Source: Desulfobacterales bacterium (lineage in GTDB: Bacteria; Desulfobacterota; DSM-4660; Desulfatiglandales; Desulfatiglandaceae). Taken from it: 18,568 nt of DNA. Below the pieces are notes generated by a model, which saw nothing but the letters and a program-made list of their open reading frames with translations, was not told the origin of the DNA and made no database searches. A program made the translations under genes and the position numbers. This document shows, piece by piece, positions 7,788 to 13,970 of the stretch. The stretch is taken from assembly GCA_022013615.1 (NCBI GenBank), contig JAKLQB010000201.1:1-18568 (forward strand), in the 5' to 3' direction. Position 1 is the first letter of the stretch, and each line of letters starts with the position of its first letter.

Positions 7788-8345
7788 TTAAAAAAAGTTT
7801 TTAAGAACCTTAGGTCCTTCCTTAGTCAAAATAGATTCAGGGTGAAACTGAACCCCCTCCACTTTATATTTATGATGTCTCAAACCCATAATTTCTCCCT
7901 GTTCTGTCCAGGCGCTTACTTCAAGACAATCAGGTAGTGAGCGCCTTTCCACAAGTAGTGAATGGTAACGAATAGCCTCAAAAGGATTAGGCAGGCCCTT
8001 ATAGACAGACCGACCGTCGTGAAAAATGCGGGAGGTCTTGCCATGCATAATTCGATCAGCCCTGACTACTTTTCCGCCAAAGGCCGCCGCAATCGCCTGA
8101 TGCCCGAGGCATACACCCAAGACAGGGATCTCGGGGCCAAAACGGCGGATCGCCTCCACCGATATACCGGCCTGGTCCGGAGTGCATGGACCCGGCGATA
8201 TGACCAATCTGGACGGCTTCTCCCTTTCAATGCGCTCAAGGATTATTTGATCGTTTCTGAAGACGCGCACATCATGATCTAAAATCTGCAGGATCTGGAC
8301 TAAGTTGTAGGTAAAGGAGTCATAGTTATCGATAAGTAGTATCAT
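7788..8345 (-). CDS. trpG: Anthranilate synthase glutamine amidotransferase component
   Basis: This class I glutamine amidotransferase supplies ammonia from glutamine to TrpE. In 185 residues the catalytic triad is visible: Cys79 in GVCLGHQAI, and His168 and Glu170 in VEGVQFHPES. The N-terminus LLIDNYDSFTYNLVQ is typical. The start overlaps the end of trpE by 20 bases, with GAGGTG seven bases upstream, so synthesis is coupled to trpE and yields equal subunit amounts. It could also serve PabB if no pabA exists, which cannot be judged here. Confidence 0.95.
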   Translation of the reverse strand: MILLIDNYDSFTYNLVQILQILDHDVRVFRNDQIILERIEREKPSRLVISPGPCTPDQAGISVEAIRRFGPEIPVLGVCLGHQAIAAAFGGKVVRADRIMHGKTSRIFHDGRSVYKGLPNPFEAIRYHSLLVERRSLPDCLEVSAWTEQGEIMGLRHHKYKVEGVQFHPESILTKEGPKVLKNFF

Positions 8346-9816
8346 TCTTTTTCACCTCTTCTATGCTCTTTAGCATGGCAGCAGCCTTTCTCATGGTCTC
8401 ATTGTATTCTCCTTCGGGAGAGGAATCAGCCACGATACCGGCCCCCACCTGAACAGAGACCCTGTTTTTAGCAACGGTAATGGTGCGGATGGTAATGCAA
8501 AAGTCCATATCGCCATTAAACCCGAAGTAGCCCACAGCCCCTGCATAGGGACCCCGCGGCGTCGGTTCCAATTCGTTGATAATCTCCATGGCCCTGATCT
8601 TGGGCGCACCTGAAACCGTGCCGGCAGGAAAGGCCGACATAAAGAGATCAAAAACATCCATGTCGGGGCTCAAGAGCCCCTCCACATCCGAGACGATATG
8701 CATTACATGAGAGTATCGTTCAACGCCCATAAGCCGGGGCACGGTAACAGAGCCCGGGACCGCCACCTTCCCTACATCATTCCTACCCAGATCCACCAAC
8801 ATGATATGTTCGGCCCGTTCCTTGGGATCGGAGATAAGCTCCTTTTCGAGGGCCAGATCTTCATCCGGGGTATTACCCCTTGGCCTGGTGCCTGCAATAG
8901 GACGGAGCTGTATCCTTTTGTCAGTCAAACGGACAAGGATCTCGGGAGAGGCGCCTATCAATCTGATCTCGCCGAAATTGAGATAGAACATGTACGGGGA
9001 AGGATTGATGCTCCTCAGGTTTCTATACAGGGCAAAATCATCCCCGGACACCTTGCCCGAAAACCTCTGGGAGAGAACCGCCTGAATTACATCTCCGGCA
9101 ACAACATATTCTTTGGCCTTCCGTACGGCCTTTTTAAACTCCTCCTTACTGAAATTGGAACGGAGTTCTGAGAGAGTAAATTGGTCTTCATTGTTAAGAG
9201 GAACTGGCGCCCGCAGTAAATCGACGGTCTCATCAATATCCCGGCAGGCCTCGGCATAGGCCCTTCTCAAATCTGTGTTCTGTTGGATATGGGCAAAGGC
9301 CACCACCCTGACCTTATGTGTCAGGTGGTCAAAAATAATAAGTTTGCCGGAAATGGTAAAAACGGCCTCTGGCAGATCCTCCTCTTCAGGAGGGCCCTCT
9401 GGCAGCCGTTCCCACTTCCTGATCATGTCGTAGTTGCAGTACCCCACAAGCCCCCCGTGAAACGGGGAGACCAGGTCCGCTTCCACCGGCTTGAACCCCC
9501 GGCAGATCTCCCGCAAGACAAGCAGGGGATTCGAGACGTCACTGATCGTTTTTTTCTTCCCTGACCTGTCCACGATTTCCATCTCATTATTGTATGAAAA
9601 GGCTGTTAGATAAGGCTCATAACCGATAATGCTGTAGCGTCCCCATCTCTCTCCACCATCAGCACTTTCGAGAAGATATGAATAGGGCCTATATTTGACC
9701 CTCAGGTACACAGAAACCGGCGTCTCTGTATCAGCCATGATCTCCTGATAGACCGGTATCAGATTGCCCTTCCCAGCCATGAGTGTGAATTCGGAAAATG
9801 AAGGTTTTGTTTCCAA
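8326..9816 (-). CDS. trpE: Anthranilate synthase component I
   Basis: TrpE converts chorismate and ammonia to anthranilate, the first committed step to tryptophan. It has 496 residues with an N-terminal Trp-binding domain (LLES at 48-51, NPSPYMFYL at 271-279, sites of feedback inhibition in the family) and a chorismate-binding C-terminal domain with IGASPEILVR, PIAGTRPRG (around 309-314), DLGRNDVG (342-349) and GTVSGAPKIRAMEII. The start is TTG 9816, chosen because GGAG lies seven bases before it and homology (FSEF, then GNLIPVY) begins at once; an ATG at codon 13 is less likely. It is preceded by a Trp leader peptide and two terminator hairpins, the nearer ending just before the ribosome-binding site. 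Confidence 0.96.
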   Translation of the reverse strand: METKPSFSEFTLMAGKGNLIPVYQEIMADTETPVSVYLRVKYRPYSYLLESADGGERWGRYSIIGYEPYLTAFSYNNEMEIVDRSGKKKTISDVSNPLLVLREICRGFKPVEADLVSPFHGGLVGYCNYDMIRKWERLPEGPPEEEDLPEAVFTISGKLIIFDHLTHKVRVVAFAHIQQNTDLRRAYAEACRDIDETVDLLRAPVPLNNEDQFTLSELRSNFSKEEFKKAVRKAKEYVVAGDVIQAVLSQRFSGKVSGDDFALYRNLRSINPSPYMFYLNFGEIRLIGASPEILVRLTDKRIQLRPIAGTRPRGNTPDEDLALEKELISDPKERAEHIMLVDLGRNDVGKVAVPGSVTVPRLMGVERYSHVMHIVSDVEGLLSPDMDVFDLFMSAFPAGTVSGAPKIRAMEIINELEPTPRGPYAGAVGYFGFNGDMDFCITIRTITVAKNRVSVQVGAGIVADSSPEGEYNETMRKAAAMLKSIEEVKKNDTTYR

Positions 9817-9835
9817 GGGTTCGCTCCAAAAAATG

Positions 9836-9868
9836 AAAAAAGGCCGTGGGGATCATTGCCCCACGGCC
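9836..9868 (-). terminator. Second trp leader terminator (T2)
   Basis: A perfect 10-base stem, GGCCGTGGGG with CCCCACGGCC, encloses a 7-base loop and is followed by six U residues on the minus strand. It ends about 20 bases before the trpE start, so it also sits close to the ribosome-binding site. It has all features of an intrinsic terminator and is the second in tandem in the trp leader. The opposite strand carries a less regular T-rich tail. Confidence 0.85.
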
Positions 9869-9885
9869 TTTTCTTTAAATACACC

Positions 9886-9922
9886 AAATAAAAAACCGCG
9901 GGACCCTGGGAGGGGCCCGCGG
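9886..9922 (-). terminator. First trp leader terminator / attenuator (T1)
   Basis: CCGCGGG and CCCGCGG form a 7-base GC-only outer stem; after one mismatch, CCCT and AGGG extend it over a CCC loop. TTTTTTATTT follows on the minus strand. It lies 25 bases after the leader-peptide stop, the expected place for a ribosome-controlled attenuator. A competing helix is visible by hand: GGGAGG at 9976-9971 in the leader-peptide coding part can pair with CCTCCC at 9913-9908 of the T1 5' half, with further G:C pairs into the outer stem. Confidence 0.88.
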
Positions 9923-9947
9923 TTTATATGTTTTACACTATCTTAAA

Positions 9948-10043
9948 CTATATCAACGTAAAGGGGCACACCTCCCTGTTGGAATTGCGCCACCACCAAT
10001 TTATAGGGATAGATATACGAATTTCTTTCTTCATGCTGTTCAT
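9948..10043 (-). CDS. trpL: trp operon leader peptide
   Basis: The 31-codon frame reads MNSMKKEIRISIPINWWWRN and then continues to IsoLeu and TAG. Codons 16-18 are three consecutive TGG (9998-9990), the hallmark of Trp attenuation: ribosomes stalled there when charged tRNA-Trp is scarce would free the antiterminator. A region overlapping the second and third Trp codons (GGTGGCGCA, 9994-9986) can pair with TGTGCCCC (9970-9963) as the 1:2 hairpin, leaving the antiterminator segment as alternative partner. There is no clear ribosome-binding site; an internal ATG at codon 4 (10034) is an alternative start. The role is inferred from the codons, position and hairpins, which together are strong. Confidence 0.88.
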   Translation of the reverse strand: MNSMKKEIRISIPINWWWRNSNREVCPFTLI

Positions 10044-10051
10044 GACGAAGT

Positions 10052-10080
10052 AATTTAGGGCAAACAAAAAACAATGTCAA
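10052..10080 (-). promoter_or_regulatory. trp operon promoter
   Basis: On the minus strand a perfect -35 TTGACA (10080-10075) is separated by exactly 17 bases from a -10 TAAATT (10057-10052, four of six consensus bases). It lies 35 bases after the leuB stop and directly before the leader peptide. The predicted start of transcription, about seven bases past the -10, falls near 10045, only some two bases before the leader ATG. No TrpR-like operator was recognised. Confidence 0.75.
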
Positions 10081-10115
10081 GAAAAAAATCACACAGAGCA
10101 ACAATTTCAGACCAA

Positions 10116-11168
10116 TCACCTCTCCACCAGGTCCCCCACCTCATTGGTGGAATATCCCATTTTTCCGGCATCAAGGCTGATGATCTTATCATTTACCACG
10201 CTTTTTATGGCCCCGAGAAGACTCTCCGCGGCTTCATTTTCACCAAGGTATTCTAACATCATCTGTGCCGCACAGATAGCTGCCAGGGGATTAATCTTCC
10301 CCAACCCGGTATATTTGGGGGCCGAACCTCCGATCGGTTCGAACATGGCGGTCCCTTCAGGGTTTATGTTACCCCCGGCCGCAATGCCTAAGCCTCCCTG
10401 AATTATTGCCCCTATGTCTGTGATAATATCGCCGAACAGGTTGTTGGTCACGATCACATCAAACTCCTCCGGGTCCTTGATCATCCACATGCAGAGGGCA
10501 TCCACATGCTGGTAATTGATGGTGATATCGGGATAATCTTTATGAATCTCTTGAAAAACCCTGAACCATAGATCAGACTCATAGATAAGGACATTTGTCT
10601 TAGCGCAAAGTGTCAAATGCCTTTTCTTGTTCCGCTTCTTGCAATATTCATAGGCATACCGAATACATCGCTCGACCCCTTTGCGGGTATTGACAGACTC
10701 CTGAATAGCGATTTCATCCGGGGTCCCTTTTTTGAAAAACCCGCCTCCGCCCGCATACATCCCTTCGGAGTTCTCTCTTACCACCACAAAGTCCATATCC
10801 CCCGGACCTTTCCCTTTGAGGGGGGTATCAACGCCGGGGAAAAGCTCGACGGGCCGGAGGTTGATATAGAGATCTAATTCAAAGCGCAATCTTAAAAGAA
10901 TCTCCCTTTCCAAGATCCCGGGTTTCACGTCCTGGTGACCTATGGCGCCTAAGAATATGGCATCCATACTCTTCAATTCCTCTAATTCTTCCTGTATCAG
11001 CAGGGTGCGTTCTTTGAGATACCGCTCTCCGCCCAAATCAAAGGTCTTGAATTGAAAATCAAGATCAAACTGTCTCGAAATCGCCTCCAGGACCTTTATA
11101 CCCTCGGCCACCACTTCCGGCCCGGTGCCATCGCCCGGTATCACTGCAATATTATATGGTTTCTTCAT
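10116..11168 (-). CDS. leuB: 3-isopropylmalate dehydrogenase
   Basis: LeuB oxidatively decarboxylates 3-isopropylmalate to 2-oxoisocaproate. It has 350 residues of the isocitrate/isopropylmalate dehydrogenase fold. Seen: AVIPGDGTGPEV; the IPMDH-like substrate loop with Leu91-Leu92 before LRFELDLYINLRP; VVVRENSEGMYAG; CAKTNVL; HVDALCMWM; and TNNLFGDIITD with metal aspartates 247 and 251. Odd point: the cofactor position reads GGSAPKYTG, with Lys285-Tyr286, where most NAD-dependent LeuB have Asp-Ile; Lys-Tyr is the pattern of NADP isocitrate dehydrogenase. Context (ilv/leu genes) supports LeuB, but a related tartrate/malate-type dehydrogenase cannot be excluded. AGGAGG precedes the ATG by nine bases. 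It follows an ilvC relic and precedes the trp promoter. Confidence 0.88.
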   Translation of the reverse strand: MKKPYNIAVIPGDGTGPEVVAEGIKVLEAISRQFDLDFQFKTFDLGGERYLKERTLLIQEELEELKSMDAIFLGAIGHQDVKPGILEREILLRLRFELDLYINLRPVELFPGVDTPLKGKGPGDMDFVVVRENSEGMYAGGGGFFKKGTPDEIAIQESVNTRKGVERCIRYAYEYCKKRNKKRHLTLCAKTNVLIYESDLWFRVFQEIHKDYPDITINYQHVDALCMWMIKDPEEFDVIVTNNLFGDIITDIGAIIQGGLGIAAGGNINPEGTAMFEPIGGSAPKYTGLGKINPLAAICAAQMMLEYLGENEAAESLLGAIKSVVNDKIISLDAGKMGYSTNEVGDLVER

Positions 11169-11185
11169 GACTATTTTCCTCCTGA

Positions 11186-11314
11186 ACCTATCTTCTTTCT
11201 TATCTTCTCAGGCCTCAGGGATCAAACAACTGTCCCGGCCCTTCACATCTCTGAGTTTCTCATATCTTCCAGGTCCTTATTCAGCCTCTCTCTGTAATCG
11301 GCCTCACTGCCTTT
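11186..11314 (-). pseudogene. ilvC: Decayed 3' end of a second ilvC
   Basis: In one minus-strand frame the sequence reads DYRERLNKDLEDMRNSEM, stop, RAGTVV, stop, SLRPEKIRKKIG. The intact ilvC ends in DYREKLNKELDALGNSEM, then WKAGAAV, then RSLRPENRKKIG, so about 40 residues align along their whole length. The first stop (TGA) replaces the TGG for Trp and the second (TGA) replaces an Arg codon. No similarity was seen upstream of this tail, so only the C-terminal end survives. It lies directly before the leuB ribosome-binding site, so leuB once followed an ilvC immediately. Divergence from the intact copy suggests an old paralogue or long decay rather than a fresh duplication. Confidence 0.82.
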
Positions 11315-11390
11315 CATATGGGATGAAGCGGCTCCCTACGTCCTTTGGGAAAGAGACCCCATGGCCCTAACCTCACAGGTTGAGTTATTT

Positions 11391-12230
11391 CTAACACCGG
11401 AGACGCAAAGGACCCAGAAGGTTAGTCAGTTTTGCTTTCCGTGAACCTTTTAGTTTCGCGGTCATGAAGTAATAGATGAGTAAATAGGCTGTCGCTATCG
11501 TAAACGATATAAATGTTCCCAGATAAACGCCGCAAACCGGATATGCGATCGAAACAGTCAGGCAATAGGTGATTAGAGAGCCAAGTCCCATAGGGAAATT
11601 CCTGATAATTGTATGGACGTACTTTTTGCCGTATGTGAAATGGATGATGAGCATAAGGGGAAAGAGCGTAACCGGGAAGGCAGAGAGAAGACCTGCCCAG
11701 GTTGAATTCACCCATTTGGCCGCTCCGGTGATAACCAAAATAATGGAACCTGCGAATATGGCCCTTAGAAAAAGAAGGCTGTAACTCAACCTCAATCTCT
11801 TTTGTACCTCCATATTGTCAATCTCCCTGAAGAGATACGAGAATAAGAAGATGGAAATAATCGGGATGACAATGGCAAAAGCATGATTAAGTTTGATGAA
11901 ATGTATGAGCCATATCACCAGGAAGTATCCTGCCATGGAGATGATTGAGGAACAAAAGATATTGAATTTTTTAAAATATACCGAGGCTCGATAGTAACAG
12001 TATACAAACGCTTGAGAGGCCACCAGCCCGATCATAGTATATACGGCGCTTTTTGAAGCAAACTGAGGGCTCACCTCAAGGCCGTAGAAGAACAGGGCAA
12101 TAGCCGCCCCCAGGGGGTAACCGGACAAGAGTCCTGCGACCTTGGGGCCCATATGTTCCGCGACCCAGGATAGGAGAACAACTATTGAAACTGAGCTGAT
12201 CAGTTTTGCCAGGAACACAAAGTCAGGCAT
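11391..12230 (-). CDS. Multi-pass membrane protein of unknown function with two similar halves
   Basis: Not recognised with certainty. The 279-residue protein has about nine hydrophobic segments (near residues 5-23, 30-50, 62-80, 88-113, 115-133, 149-170, 173-197, 208-235 and 235-258) with short polar connections, so it sits in the inner membrane. Two halves carry matching motifs: GPKVAGLLSGYPLGAAIALF near residue 28 and STWAGLLSAFPVTLFPLMLI near 171. This suggests an internal duplication, as in small transporters; a resemblance to the GlpM/DUF3147 pattern is a weak impression only. It sits between ilvC, after a terminator-like hairpin, and leuB, after an ilvC relic, so it looks like a later insertion into a leu/ilv operon. 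Export or uptake of amino or keto acids is possible but unsupported. The last residues (GPLRLRC) read into an AGACGCAAAGG-type motif. The ribosome-binding site is weak. Confidence 0.8.
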   Translation of the reverse strand: MPDFVFLAKLISSVSIVVLLSWVAEHMGPKVAGLLSGYPLGAAIALFFYGLEVSPQFASKSAVYTMIGLVASQAFVYCYYRASVYFKKFNIFCSSIISMAGYFLVIWLIHFIKLNHAFAIVIPIISIFLFSYLFREIDNMEVQKRLRLSYSLLFLRAIFAGSIILVITGAAKWVNSTWAGLLSAFPVTLFPLMLIIHFTYGKKYVHTIIRNFPMGLGSLITYCLTVSIAYPVCGVYLGTFISFTIATAYLLIYYFMTAKLKGSRKAKLTNLLGPLRLRC

Positions 12231-12291
12231 CTATTTTATCCCAATGATATTCACTGCAATCATAGAAGCGAGCAGCCACAAAGAGTTATAG

Positions 12292-12339
12292 TCAAACAAA
12301 ACCCGGGCGGGCGGAGCTTACAAATGGAAGTCCCCGCCC
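12292..12339 (-). terminator. Terminator-like hairpin after ilvC
   Basis: Shortly after the ilvC stop, GGGCGGGGACTT and AAGCTCCGCCC form an 11-base stem with a small internal irregularity and an 8-base loop (12339-12309), followed on the minus strand by GCCCGGGTTTTGTTTG. It is likely a full or partial stop for the leuC-ilvC transcript, placing the membrane protein and leuB under readthrough or another promoter. No good promoter was found in the remaining 60 bases. Confidence 0.55.
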
Positions 12340-12351
12340 CCTGGCCCATTT

Positions 12352-13413
12352 TTAAACACCTATCTTTTTCCGGTTTTCCGGTCTCAGAGAACGTACCGCT
12401 GCCCCGGCTTTCCACATCTCGGAATTCCCAAGCGCATCAAGTTCCTTATTGAGCTTCTCACGATAGTCAGGAGCGCTGTTAGACTCTAAAACCCTCTTGG
12501 TTTCCTTTCCCGATGCAACACTCTGATACAGATCTTCGAAAAGGGGGGCAACTGCATCCCTGAAGTTAGGGGCCCAATCCAGGGCACCCCTCTGGGCTGT
12601 GGTGCTGCAATTGGCAAACATCCAGTCCATCCCGTTTTCAGCCACCAGCCGGATCAGGCTCTGGGTCAGTTCCTCAACGGTCTCATTAAAGGCCTCACTC
12701 GGAGTGTGTCCATGCTTTCGCAGGAGGGCGTATTGGGCCTCCATAACACCCGCAAGGCACCCCATCAAGATCCCTCGTTCACCGGTGAGATCGCTGTAGA
12801 CCTCTTTTTCAAATGTGGTTGGAAAAAGATACCCTGATCCAATGGCAATCCCTACGGCCAAAGTCCGCTCCAGTGCCCGGCCTGTGGCGTCCTGGAAAAC
12901 AGCATAGCTCGAATTGATACCGCTTTCTGCTAAGAAGTTGGTCCTCACTGTCCGGCCGGAGCCTTTCGGCGCCACCAGGATGACGTCCACATCCGGAGGC
13001 GGGATCACGCCTGTTTGATCTTTATAGGTGATCGAAAATCCGTGCGAGAAGTAGAGGGCATCGCCCTTATTAAGACAGCCCTTGATCTCCGGCCAGAGGG
13101 CCGCCTGCCCTGCGTCTGATACCAAATACTGGATAAGGGTCCCCCGCTCAGCCGCATCTTTAGGTGAAAACAGGGTCTCTCCGGGAACAAATCCGTCGTT
13201 TATCGCCCGTTGCCACGAACTGCCCCCCTCACGCTGACCCACAATCACCCTGATCCCGTTATCCCGCATGTTAAGGGCCTGACCCGGTCCCTGTACCCCA
13301 TAACCGAGCACTGCAACGGTTTCATCTTTCAAAGTCTCCTGTGCCTTTTCAAGCGTAAACTCCTCTGCCGTAATAACTTCTTCCAACACACCACCAAAAT
13401 CTATCTTTGCCAT
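12352..13413 (-). CDS. ilvC: Ketol-acid reductoisomerase, Ilv5-like class I
   Basis: IlvC isomerises and reduces acetolactate or acetohydroxybutyrate with Mg2+ and NADPH in valine/isoleucine synthesis. From ATG 13413 it has 353 residues. The Rossmann motif GYGVQGPGQ is at 37-45; VGQREGGSSW (58-67) has Arg61 and Ser65-Ser66, which bind the NADPH phosphate in the family; SHGFSI and LVAPKGSG follow. The metal ligands are Asp208 and Glu212 in EVYSDLTGERG, and EAFNETVEELTQSL is in the knotted C-terminal domain. The style (QGPGQ, CSTTAQRGALDW) resembles yeast Ilv5 and Bacteroidetes enzymes. The start was chosen because AAAGGAGG precedes it and homology begins there; an upstream in-frame ATG at 13467 lies within ilvN. 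ilvN ends 10 bases before. A decayed copy of its last 40 residues lies about 1.1 kb downstream. Confidence 0.96.
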   Translation of the reverse strand: MAKIDFGGVLEEVITAEEFTLEKAQETLKDETVAVLGYGVQGPGQALNMRDNGIRVIVGQREGGSSWQRAINDGFVPGETLFSPKDAAERGTLIQYLVSDAGQAALWPEIKGCLNKGDALYFSHGFSITYKDQTGVIPPPDVDVILVAPKGSGRTVRTNFLAESGINSSYAVFQDATGRALERTLAVGIAIGSGYLFPTTFEKEVYSDLTGERGILMGCLAGVMEAQYALLRKHGHTPSEAFNETVEELTQSLIRLVAENGMDWMFANCSTTAQRGALDWAPNFRDAVAPLFEDLYQSVASGKETKRVLESNSAPDYREKLNKELDALGNSEMWKAGAAVRSLRPENRKKIGV

Positions 13414-13423
13414 AACTCCTCCT

Positions 13424-13927
13424 TTATTTTTTTTCACGAGCCAGGGCAACGACCCCGGTCCTCGCAATCTCCTTGACGCCCATGGGTTTAAGGAGGCTCA
13501 GGAAAGCAGTGATCTTCCCTTCGTCTCCTGTGATCTCCACAGTATAGTACTCAGATCCCACATCCACCACCACGGATCTAAAGATGTCCACCATTCTCAG
13601 TATCTCAGCGCGGTGTTCCGGCTTTGCCCTCACCTTGACGAGAGCAGTCTCGCGCTGAACATATTCCATATCGGTAAAATCCATTACTTTGATTACGTTG
13701 ATCAGCTTATTGAGCTGTTTATTTATCTGTTCCAGGACGGCTATATCCCCCCCCGCCACAAGGGTGATCCTGGAAACCAACGGGTCTGTTGTCTTAGATA
13801 CGCAGAGACTGTCTATATTGAATCCGCGGCTGCTAAAGAAACCAGCAACGCGGGAGAGCACTCCGGGTTGATTATCAACCAGCATGGAGAGGATACGTCT
13901 TCTTCCTTGTTCTTTTCCCATCATCAT
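13424..13927 (-). CDS. ilvN: Acetolactate synthase small (regulatory) subunit
   Basis: This subunit activates the IlvB catalytic subunit and confers feedback inhibition by valine. It has 167 residues with an N-terminal ACT domain (ILSMLVDNQPGVLSRVAGFF, then SSRGFNIDSL) that binds the effector, and a C-terminal domain beginning about residue 90 (ETALVKVRAKPEHRAEI). Length and layout match the IlvH/IlvN long form (about 160 residues) rather than the roughly 95-residue E. coli IlvN. Three tandem ATG codons open the gene; AAGGGA is best spaced for the second or third, so the true start may be up to six bases inside. It lies 43 bases after ilvB and 10 before ilvC. Confidence 0.94.
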   Translation of the reverse strand: MMMGKEQGRRRILSMLVDNQPGVLSRVAGFFSSRGFNIDSLCVSKTTDPLVSRITLVAGGDIAVLEQINKQLNKLINVIKVMDFTDMEYVQRETALVKVRAKPEHRAEILRMVDIFRSVVVDVGSEYYTVEITGDEGKITAFLSLLKPMGVKEIARTGVVALAREKK

Positions 13928-13970
13928 TCCCTTGCTTAATCAAAATCTGGGTTGAAGCTTCGTTCACCGA

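Noticed and set aside
9836..9922. T1 and T2 as simple terminators of leuB
   Set aside because: A consensus promoter and a Trp-rich leader peptide lie between leuB and the hairpins, so they belong to the trp leader.
13414..13467. Longer ilvC starting at 13467
   Set aside because: The extra 18 codons lie mostly within the 3' end of ilvN and do not match IlvC; AAAGGAGG marks ATG 13413.
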